NCBI GenBank assembly: GCA_030744725.1
Contig: JASLPZ010000170.1
Location: 1 to 14,687 of the forward strand
Direction of reading: 5' to 3'
DNA: 14,687 nt
Source of the DNA: ARS98 sp030744725
Lineage (GTDB): Bacteria > Planctomycetota > Planctomycetia > Pirellulales > Pirellulaceae
Under the pieces are notes generated by a model, which saw nothing but the letters and a program-made list of their open reading frames with translations, had not been told where the DNA came from and ran no database searches. A program made the position numbers and the translations under genes. Shown here in pieces: positions 7,332-14,106 of this stretch (positions are counted from its first letter, which is position 1; every line of letters begins with the position of its first letter).

Positions 7332-7335
7332 CCTC

Positions 7336-7807
7336 CCGTTTGGGCCAACTCGATGTCGTCATTGGATGCGGTGGCAGAGCCAAGTTTCCGTCAACTGCAC
7401 GAGCTCATGATTGGAGTGGCCTTCGGGAGGAATTTGCACTCAGATAAATCAGCATCTGCCACGACCAGGCAGAGTCGCTCACGGCGTCCGTGAGCGGTAC
7501 CTTGCGAAGGAATGTTTTGGGAGCAATCGCGCCTTGAAAAGAACGATCGCAACTTCCCGCCGCAACGACGACCGAAACGAATCACACCAATAAACCGTTA
7601 ACCCATGTCCCACAACAACGATCATCACAAAACAGGCGATTACGCAAAGCGCTACCCGTACGAAAAAACCCAAATGGAAACCGCTCCCGCTTGACAAACT
7701 CTTTCAGGAATGACGACAACTCCGGTGCATCTACCGCTCGTTGGCTCAGACGATCACTGGTGTTTTCAGGGGCGGCTTTTGAATTGGCCCACAGCCGAGT
7801 TGGTCTA
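7336..7807. other. Intergenic region with a tight hairpin
   Basis: About 470 bases between the IS110 flank and the end of the lipoprotein gene, with no supported gene. A minus-strand frame (TTG at 7697 to 7479) encodes a 72-residue sequence with one hydrophobic stretch (VALCVIACFVMIVVVG), but it has no ribosome site or recognised family. A tight 9-bp hairpin lies at 7476-7496. Confidence 0.4.
7476..7496. repeat. 9-bp stem with 3-base loop
   Basis: cgctcacgg (7476-7484), loop cgt, ccgtgagcg (7488-7496): a perfect stem extended by G.T pairs. There is no T-run on either side, so this is not a canonical rho-independent terminator. It could be an intergenic repeat. Confidence 0.5.
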
Positions 7808-8866
7808 TCACAGAGAAAACATTTCGCCTCGTCGAGCGATGTCGTGCCCCGCGGCGCGAATCGTTCTCACGGCGTCACTATTAGGATCATGAGCTGGATT
7901 GGTGTGATTGAAATGAAGGAAGCGGATCTTGTCGCATTCGGACGTCGAAAGTGGTGCAAATCGTGCGATCGATTCGACGATGAATGGGTGAGGGATCTGA
8001 TCCATCGAGCGGTGTGGCAACTCGCCATCGGCGAAAAAGGTTCCATCAACATACGCGCGATCAACAGTTCCCAAAACGTCTTCGACCCGCACATTCCAAC
8101 GATCCCACTTGTCGATATCCGGCAGAAACAGAACCGAGTGCTGCGGTCCTTCAATGCGAAACCCGACGGTTTCCGAAAACTCGTCTCGATGCGGTACAAG
8201 CAGCGGAGTGATGCGGATCCGATCGTTCAGCACAATCGTCTGTTGATCGGCGAGTGATCGCAACTCGATGTTCCGGAAGGCAACGAGTTGACTCCATGGT
8301 CCCGACGTACGCAAAAACTCAATCATCCGCGGCATGGCGTAAACGGGGATCCCAGAAGCACCCATCGCCTCGTGTCCAAGATGGATCAAGCCGGAGTAGT
8401 GACCGATGTGCGCGTGCGTCAGCAAGATCCCATTCAGATCTGACGTTCCTGATTCGGACTTGACTGGTGCAAGTCGGTCTAGCAATTGAAGCTGTTCTCT
8501 AAAGTCGGGCGTGCACTCAAGCATCCATCGCTGTTGACTGACGGGATCGATAATGGCCAGACATGCCGCGTATCCACGCAGCGAAGGATCCCTCCACACG
8601 CGGCGGCAGCAATCCCTTTGGCATCCCGCTTGAGGATAGCCCGCGTCTTGGGCGACCCCCAGCACAACGACATACGGGGCTGATGAACGGGATTCGACAG
8701 GAAACTCTGGAGAATCGACCGTACCGAGCGGCAATGGCATCTTCGGCGAATCTCCAGACGAGTTTGGATTGCAGCCAGTCGCCAATGCGACAAACGCCAA
8801 CAGTCCAACAGAGTAGATAAATTGCATGCACTTGGCTTTCGGGTGTTCATGTGTTGAGCTGATCAA
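7808..8866 (-). CDS. PqqB-like metallo-beta-lactamase-fold lipoprotein
   Basis: Metallo-hydrolase-fold protein related to the PqqB group, predicted to be a lipoprotein: hydrophobic core and lipobox ATG-C (C32), then a Ser/Pro linker. The fold starts with VVVLGVAQDAGYPQAGC. Metal-site candidates are THAHIGH (H151, H153, H156), VPHRDE (H226), LPDID (D250/D252) and FNHTNP (H321). HAHIGH has Gly where classical members have the metal-binding Asp of HxHxDH. The first codon used is a TTG at 8866 whose TG lies inside the stop of the upstream gene, giving Lys residues to the signal n-region. An ATG at 8827 gives MQFIYSVGLL, a shorter but charge-free signal. The contact suggests translational coupling with the peptidase-like gene. 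True PqqB acts in PQQ maturation, but no other pqq gene is present here, so the substrate is open. Confidence 0.82.
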   Translation of the reverse strand: MISSTHEHPKAKCMQFIYSVGLLAFVALATGCNPNSSGDSPKMPLPLGTVDSPEFPVESRSSAPYVVVLGVAQDAGYPQAGCQRDCCRRVWRDPSLRGYAACLAIIDPVSQQRWMLECTPDFREQLQLLDRLAPVKSESGTSDLNGILLTHAHIGHYSGLIHLGHEAMGASGIPVYAMPRMIEFLRTSGPWSQLVAFRNIELRSLADQQTIVLNDRIRITPLLVPHRDEFSETVGFRIEGPQHSVLFLPDIDKWDRWNVRVEDVLGTVDRAYVDGTFFADGELPHRSMDQIPHPFIVESIARFAPLSTSECDKIRFLHFNHTNPAHDPNSDAVRTIRAAGHDIARRGEMFSL

Positions 8867-10419
8867 TCGATCAGTTGTACCAGGGGCTGAAGAGCCGGGT
8901 CTCCGATGAGGACGTACAGCAACACATTCTGTGTTGGTCGTTTCTTCTCAATCGTCGCAGCCTCCATCACCAGGGCGCGCGAGTCGAAATGATTCTTCTC
9001 AATCAATCCGTTGATCAATTGCTGATACGACTGGCCAATCGTTTCGCCACGCATCCACGATTCTAATACTGGGTAGAGATGAGGAAAGCCCTTGCTGAAG
9101 CGCATGTGTCCAAACGTGGAAACGGCGCCCGAGTCGATCGCGCGAAGCACAAATGCGTCTTCAGCGGTGATGGCATAGCCACCCGGAGCCTCTCGTAATT
9201 CTGCCAAGTCTGACACTTGCGGTGATGCCGAGAAACACGACCCCGTCAACAACAATTTGCCGCCACAGTCCTTGGGGATTGCCGACAGGCTGAGACTACA
9301 TGACATCCCAGGACTTCCGTGCCCGTGCATGATCACCAGATTCGATGACCGGAGCGTACCGCCAATTTCGTCAGGGAACGATTTAACGAAACGTTCGCTG
9401 GTGGTCGTCGCAAGGTTCCACACGGGCTCGCCGTCCAACTGTGGGGCGCCGGTCGCTCGAGCCGTATAGACAGCAACAATCGGAGTCTGCAAACCAAGAC
9501 TCTCAAACTGTCGCCTGAGAATGGCCGCCTTCTGCAACGAACGCAATTCCGTTCGAGAGGGGACTTGGCTGATCGCCATGGGCAGCAACGACTCCTTGGG
9601 TCGCGGCCGATAATCGATCGACTGATCGACTAAACGGGCAAGTCCATTCGCCGTGGATGCAACTAGAATCCCAGGGTAGGCATCGAGTTGAGGGTCTTCG
9701 TCAATCTGAGCCAATAGCTCCCACACGTGCAGCAACATATTCTCGCGCAAAGATTCAATGCGTGGAGCGATGGCCACGAATTCCGGATTCGTCGACTGGA
9801 GCTCGACCAAGAGAGCTTTGGCACGGCTGCGATCGAGATGCAAAGTTGCCAGACTTTCTACTTTGAGGAGCGTGCCGCCGTAATGTTTCACCAACCGATG
9901 CAATGGACCAAGAAACGCTCGCTCGTTGTGATCAGTGAGAACGACGTAGCGGTCACCATTGGCGAGATGTGGCGCCGTCTTGAGCACGTACGCTGAATTT
10001 TTCCGTTCCGAACGAGTCAGCCGTGTGCCCGAATCAGCACGTTTCAAATCGTCCACCGCTGGCACGGGCAACATTTCAGCTGCGGGCGGCGTTGGAGACT
10101 TTCGAACAGCAGGAACTCTTCGAGGAACTGGCGTAGCGCCAATTCGTGAACCGTCCGCCGCGATACCAAACCGCGCTCGAAACTTGATGATGTCCGCGGC
10201 CTTCACAAAGCCATCGGCATCCACGTCCCAACGTGAAAACTGCCGCGCAAAAGTTGATCCTTTGACCTCGTTCGCGTCCAACTTGCCATCGCCATTGGCA
10301 TCGTGATCCGCTATCAACTTCTCGACGGAGGGCAGCTGCTGGGACGGCAGCTGCTGGGCCTGAACGCTGCTGCATGCGATCATGGCGACCAACAACCAGG
10401 GAATGACTCGTATCAACAT
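8863..10419 (-). CDS. Secreted EF-hand protein with C25/gingipain-like peptidase domain
   Basis: A signal peptide (residues 1-21, cut near VQA-QQ; C16 in MIAC is a weak lipobox alternative) is followed by two EF-hand loops: DHDANGDGKLDANE (about 38-51) and DVDADGFVKAAD (65-76), as in dockerin or planctomycete Ca-binding modules. A Pro-rich linker leads to a large domain. Its C-terminal part has the layout of clan CD cysteine peptidases of the C25 (gingipain) type: NLVIMHGHG (candidate His H367), 28 residues on LLLTGSCFS (candidate Cys C395), then GAVSTFGHMRFS and IGDPAL near the end, a phrase common in C25 proteins. A peptidase acting outside the cytoplasm is inferred, not proven. GGAG eight bases before the ATG supports the start. 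It lies 24 bases after the nitroreductase-like gene and touches the lipoprotein gene, so a shared transcript is likely. Confidence 0.75.
   Translation of the reverse strand: MLIRVIPWLLVAMIACSSVQAQQLPSQQLPSVEKLIADHDANGDGKLDANEVKGSTFARQFSRWDVDADGFVKAADIIKFRARFGIAADGSRIGATPVPRRVPAVRKSPTPPAAEMLPVPAVDDLKRADSGTRLTRSERKNSAYVLKTAPHLANGDRYVVLTDHNERAFLGPLHRLVKHYGGTLLKVESLATLHLDRSRAKALLVELQSTNPEFVAIAPRIESLRENMLLHVWELLAQIDEDPQLDAYPGILVASTANGLARLVDQSIDYRPRPKESLLPMAISQVPSRTELRSLQKAAILRRQFESLGLQTPIVAVYTARATGAPQLDGEPVWNLATTTSERFVKSFPDEIGGTLRSSNLVIMHGHGSPGMSCSLSLSAIPKDCGGKLLLTGSCFSASPQVSDLAELREAPGGYAITAEDAFVLRAIDSGAVSTFGHMRFSKGFPHLYPVLESWMRGETIGQSYQQLINGLIEKNHFDSRALVMEAATIEKKRPTQNVLLYVLIGDPALQPLVQLID
10331..10360. 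repeat. Tandem 15-bp duplication in the signal-peptide junction
   Basis: Two copies of ggcagctgctgggMc (10331-10345 and 10346-10360) differ at one base. They encode the repeated QQLPS just after the predicted cleavage site of the peptidase-like protein. Probably a recent slippage event with little effect. Confidence 0.75.
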
Positions 10420-10443
10420 CGCACGTCTCCAGCGGTTAACGGT

Positions 10444-11112
10444 TCAAACGAAACTCGCCACATCTTCAAGTGTCCGTTTGGTGATTCCCGGAACGGTTGC
10501 ACCTTCGGCAGGAAGTCCGACAACGAGGATCAAATACGGTCGCTCGTTATCAGGCCGTTGCAGAATCTTATTGAGGAATTTCATGGGGCTTGGAGTGTGA
10601 GTCAGCGTCGCCAGGCCACAGCTGTGCAACGCATTGATTAGAAACCCAGTCGCTATCCCTACCGATTCTGAAACATAGTAGTTCTTTTGAATTTCGCCAT
10701 TGCTGTCGATTCGATGGGCTTCGGCAAAGATGACGATCAGGTAAGGAGCGATCTCAAGAAAGGGTTTGTGTTCGTCCGTGCCCAACGCAGCGAGTGCATC
10801 CAGCCAGCTTTGTGGTGCACGTCCGTTGTAGAATTCATGTTCTTCCTGCTCAGCTCCATGGCGAATCTGTTTTTTGATTTCCGGATCCGAAACGACGCAA
10901 AAATGCCAGGGCTGCAAATTCGCACCATTCGGAGCTGTTCCGGCAGCGAGCACACACTGTTCGATGACTTCACGGGGAACCGGATCCGGTGAAAATTCCC
11001 GTAGCGTGCGTCGACGTCGGATCTCGGCATAAAATGAACGCGCAAGTTCGATGCGTTCCTGATCGGTGAATTCGGCAAGCTTCGGCGGCGCGACGAATTG
11101 GGAACTGGACAT
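10444..11112 (-). CDS. Iodotyrosine-deiodinase-like flavoprotein (nitroreductase fold)
   Basis: FMN-dependent enzyme of the nitroreductase superfamily, closest by eye to iodotyrosine deiodinase (IYD), which removes halogen from halotyrosines reductively. Evidence: RRRRTLREF (FMN phosphate arginines), AAGTAPNGANLQPWHF, NYYVSESVGIATGFLINAL, LATLTHTPSPMKFL, and a C-terminus VVGLPAEGATVPGITKRTLED that tracks IYD closely. The substrate triad of IYD (human E157, Y161, K182) has counterparts E91, Y95 and K116 with identical spacing of 4 and 21 residues. The 222-residue start at 11112 is chosen because homology begins just after it; an upstream extension to 11259 would overlap the neighbouring gene. 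No signal peptide is seen, so it is probably cytoplasmic. It lies 133 bases after the propeller gene and 24 bases before the peptidase-like gene. The natural substrate could be a halotyrosine or another phenol. Confidence 0.85.
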   Translation of the reverse strand: MSSSQFVAPPKLAEFTDQERIELARSFYAEIRRRRTLREFSPDPVPREVIEQCVLAAGTAPNGANLQPWHFCVVSDPEIKKQIRHGAEQEEHEFYNGRAPQSWLDALAALGTDEHKPFLEIAPYLIVIFAEAHRIDSNGEIQKNYYVSESVGIATGFLINALHSCGLATLTHTPSPMKFLNKILQRPDNERPYLILVVGLPAEGATVPGITKRTLEDVASFV

Positions 11113-11245
11113 GATCTTCAGCTCTCGTGGCGGTCTTGTTGTTCTAGTTCTTAAACTGATAGGCAAGGACGACAACACGTGCCGCAGTTTTGATTGCGTC
11201 AAATCCTGGCGGCGGCGCGTACGTGGGTGCGCACCACTGAAGCTA

Positions 11246-13825
11246 TCACTTGATCGCAATAAGCTCTTGGGTGGTGCGAACGAAGATTACGCCCTCGGAG
11301 ATTGCTGGAGTCGCGAAGCAGGGAGCACCCATCGAGTTGGTTGCCATCAGTCGGAACTCGGAGCCCGCTGGAACGACATACACTTTGCCGTTTTCGGAAG
11401 CACAATAAATCTTGTTGTCACCAGCCACCAGCGATGCGATCATTCCGGCCCCACCTTCCAAACGCTTTTCATAAATCTTTTGCCCGGTATGAGCGTGAAA
11501 GCAGCGCAGGACTCCGTTGCTGTTGCCGACGTACAGATAGTCCCCGTAGACAACAGGTGTCGACATATAGGATCCGCCACGCAGCACGTTCCACAAGAAC
11601 GTCTCGTTTGGAGCCCCGTCAAGTTTTGCTGTTAGATCGCCCCGCGCCGCTGGATTAACGACGTAAATCGGCGATTGAGTGCCATGGGCTCTGGTGATGT
11701 AAATGTGTTCGTTGGCTACAAAAGGTGTTGGAACTGGATTGTCACCTCCGCCTCGAATACGCCATAGCTCTCTTCCGTCGGTGAAGTCATAGGAGACTAC
11801 GGACGGCCATCCATTGACCACAACCTGCGTCACCCCCGGATTCTTGCTTTGATGGATCAGGGGCGTACCCCAGCTACGGTCGCTGTCGCCCTTTCTGGAT
11901 ACTCGCCAGAGTTCCTCGCCGTCCAGCAAACTCAAGGCGACCAAGTAAGGGTCCTGCGGGTCATCGCAGACCAATACGATACGTCCGTTATGAACGGCGG
12001 GTGAACTGGCATAACCCCAGCCAATTCCGTACTTGCTAATGTTGACCACACCGAGGTCACGTTTCCACTTCAGTTCGCCTGCCAAGTCATAGCAGTACAG
12101 TCCTTCGGAGCCAAAAAATGCGACTAAGTAGTTGCCATCCACGGTCACCGTCGTGTTTGCATGAGTCGCTTTGGCGTGCCTAGTTGCACGTGGCTTTCCT
12201 TGGTGTACAGTCCTGCTCCATAACTCTTTACCGGACCGCTTGTCAAAGCACAGGATCGTCCACGATTGCTCACCGTTGTCGTCGGCAGCATCGGGTGCTC
12301 CGCCTCTGCCAACTTTCAACGGCGCCTCGCCGGCAGCCGCAACCGCGGTGGCGAGCCAGATCTTGTTGTCGACAACGATGGGGCTCGAATGTCCAAGTCC
12401 CGGGACGGGCCTCCGCCAGAGCACACCGATCGGGTTTTCCTTTTCTGGATCGGCATTCCACGTCGATCGCAGCGGGAACCCGTCACTGATTCCACGAGCT
12501 CCTGTTCCTCGAAACGCTGGCCAATTGCGACCGCTGGAACGTTGTCGAGTCCCTGTCTGCGCGGTAGTGCTCGGTTTTGCCTCCGGAGATTTGACCAGCG
12601 AAAAGTTCTCTCGATTTGCTCTCCGCCCAGATCGAGCCGGACGATTCAAGAAGATATGATTCTGCGAATTCGAGTTCGCAACCGCGATGTCATCAAACTG
12701 GTCGCCATCGAAGTCGGCGATGCAAACGCCGTAGGACGCCGAGTTTGGATCACCGAAAAGGAGCTCTTGGAATTGTTGCCCGTCACCTCCGTCGAAGTAA
12801 ACCGCATTGCGACCTTGCACATTGGCAGCGACCAGGTCGATGTCACCGTCATTGTCCATGTCGCTAGCCGCCAATGAGTATGTCTGAGAGGCGGCTTGCC
12901 CAAATCTGACTTCGTCGTGCAACACGCCGGAGCCATCACCGAAGTAGACACAGTTTTCAGAGCCGATGTTGCCCACTGCGCAGTCCGGCTTGCCGTCTGC
13001 ATTAAGGTCCGCGATGACAACGGCGCGGCTGTTTCTCGCTTTGGTCCCGAACGGTGTCTTTGTGAACTCCGTCTTTCCAGTATTGAGCAACAACACGTTC
13101 TCTTGATCATCGCGGTTCGCGAGAAGTAGGTCCGGCCTGTCGTCGAGGTTGATGTCTACAACGGCCACGTCGAGCGTGGAATCCTGACTGGTTCCGAAAG
13201 ACGTCCTTTCTGGAAAGCCAGCGGAGCCGTCGTTTAGGTAGATGATGTTCGCGCGTCCACGGCTCGTAACCAGGATATCAATGTCATCGTCTTGATCAAT
13301 GTCTGCCAGCGTCAGGCTGCGGACGCTTGTTATCTGGTCCAAACTCGGATGTTTCGTAAAGTTCGCGGAGCCGTCGTTCAGGAAAATATTGCACACTGCC
13401 ATCGCATTGCCCGTCACAACATCTAAGTCACCGTCACCATCCAAATCAGCGAGTTCGCAAGCGTAGCTCGTCGCGCGATCGACTCCCAGCGGCCGCATCA
13501 CGCTGAATCGCGCTCGACCGTCATTGAGCAGCACGTAGTTCTGTTGAGGCCAATGGCGACCGTTCGCCACGACGAGGTCCATGTCGCCGTCCCGATCCAA
13601 ATCCCCAGCTCGCACGGACGCAGAGAGGTTTGTTTCCGTTCCCAGGCTCAAACGACTACTTCCTACGAAGGTCCGGTGCTGAGCTGATGCTGAGATGGGA
13701 GCCCCAATGATGAGCGAGATGAGCATCACTGCAGCGACCGTACTTGACTCACGCCGCAAATGTGCAGGCACAACAGTGTTTCCTATCAAAGAGTAGCGAA
13801 TACGGCAGGCAGTTGTTTCGTTCAT
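11246..13825 (-). CDS. Secreted VCBS/FG-GAP plus PQQ-like double beta-propeller protein
   Basis: An 859-residue exported protein. A signal-type hydrophobic stretch (AAVMLISLIIGAPISASAQ, about 31-49) is preceded by LRRES; the first ATG gives an unusually long n-region and no Shine-Dalgarno is seen, so a start inside the first 33 codons is possible. Residues about 70-395 hold seven FG-GAP/VCBS repeats spaced 48-52 apart, each with a Ca-binding-type core such as DLDGDGDLD or DMDNDGDID. Seven is the count for a closed propeller. A Ser/Arg/Thr linker (395-433) leads to a PQQ-like propeller (NWPAFRGTGARGISDG, VLWRRPVPGLGHSSPIV, repeated GxxLYCYD/GELKWKR and DGEELWR blades). Such domains in planctomycetes rarely bind PQQ and act as scaffolds or binding surfaces. 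No enzymatic motif was seen. Role unknown. Confidence 0.85.
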   Translation of the reverse strand: MNETTACRIRYSLIGNTVVPAHLRRESSTVAAVMLISLIIGAPISASAQHRTFVGSSRLSLGTETNLSASVRAGDLDRDGDMDLVVANGRHWPQQNYVLLNDGRARFSVMRPLGVDRATSYACELADLDGDGDLDVVTGNAMAVCNIFLNDGSANFTKHPSLDQITSVRSLTLADIDQDDDIDILVTSRGRANIIYLNDGSAGFPERTSFGTSQDSTLDVAVVDINLDDRPDLLLANRDDQENVLLLNTGKTEFTKTPFGTKARNSRAVVIADLNADGKPDCAVGNIGSENCVYFGDGSGVLHDEVRFGQAASQTYSLAASDMDNDGDIDLVAANVQGRNAVYFDGGDGQQFQELLFGDPNSASYGVCIADFDGDQFDDIAVANSNSQNHIFLNRPARSGRRANRENFSLVKSPEAKPSTTAQTGTRQRSSGRNWPAFRGTGARGISDGFPLRSTWNADPEKENPIGVLWRRPVPGLGHSSPIVVDNKIWLATAVAAAGEAPLKVGRGGAPDAADDNGEQSWTILCFDKRSGKELWSRTVHQGKPRATRHAKATHANTTVTVDGNYLVAFFGSEGLYCYDLAGELKWKRDLGVVNISKYGIGWGYASSPAVHNGRIVLVCDDPQDPYLVALSLLDGEELWRVSRKGDSDRSWGTPLIHQSKNPGVTQVVVNGWPSVVSYDFTDGRELWRIRGGGDNPVPTPFVANEHIYITRAHGTQSPIYVVNPAARGDLTAKLDGAPNETFLWNVLRGGSYMSTPVVYGDYLYVGNSNGVLRCFHAHTGQKIYEKRLEGGAGMIASLVAGDNKIYCASENGKVYVVPAGSEFRLMATNSMGAPCFATPAISEGVIFVRTTQELIAIK

Positions 13826-14106
13826 ACATTATGCCCGATCTGGAGCCACATTGTGTCTCCATCTGGTCCCATCACGGTAGCTAAAACGCTGACCGACGGA
13901 AACGGCCGGCAGCCGCGGCGGAGCACGCCATCACGCCGGCGAGCGTGTTCTGGTGACGAAGATACCGTGGTAATCTGCCAGTTTCGTTGCCAGTAAAACG
14001 CCGAGGGCGACAACACCGAGTGCCTCAGGCTACAGCTCATTGTACAAAGCTGAGACGACTGATTCCTGTTTGTAACTCGGCCTACTAGCCTCGACAATCA
14101 CTTTAA
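13826..14106. other. Intergenic region upstream of the propeller gene
   Basis: About 280 bases between the propeller gene and the IS630 remnant. It should carry the propeller promoter on the minus strand; CATAAT just before the start resembles a -10 box but is too close to be convincing. A minus-strand frame crosses the region (14097 to 13822) but has no family resemblance and overlaps the propeller start. An 8-bp palindrome ttgtacaa lies at 14040-14047. Nothing else was seen. Confidence 0.4.

Larger units (their letters stand above)
5943..7335 (+). mobile_element. IS110-family insertion sequence, ends not determined
   Basis: The element comprises the broken transposase gene and structured flanks: the nested hairpin on the left, and a long inverted repeat and a small hairpin on the right. 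IS110-group elements often lack terminal inverted repeats and leave little target duplication, so the ends cannot be read from one copy. The limits given only enclose the structures seen. It lies between the shortened kinase gene and the lipoprotein gene, without visibly interrupting the latter. Confidence 0.5.

Noticed and set aside
7246..7410. 54-codon plus-strand frame starting MNMKRTKGD
   Set aside because: No ribosome site before the ATG, overlaps the small hairpin, and no family resemblance.
7691..8257. Plus-strand frame of 188 codons
   Set aside because: Mostly antisense to the PqqB-like lipoprotein, low-complexity composition, no ribosome site.
11246..12520. PQQ-dependent dehydrogenase
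   Set aside because: Only generic PQQ-like propeller blades are visible. The catalytic Asp and disulfide features of quinoprotein dehydrogenases were not seen.
13822..14097. Minus-strand frame upstream of the propeller gene
   Set aside because: It overlaps the propeller start codon and has no domain or signal features.
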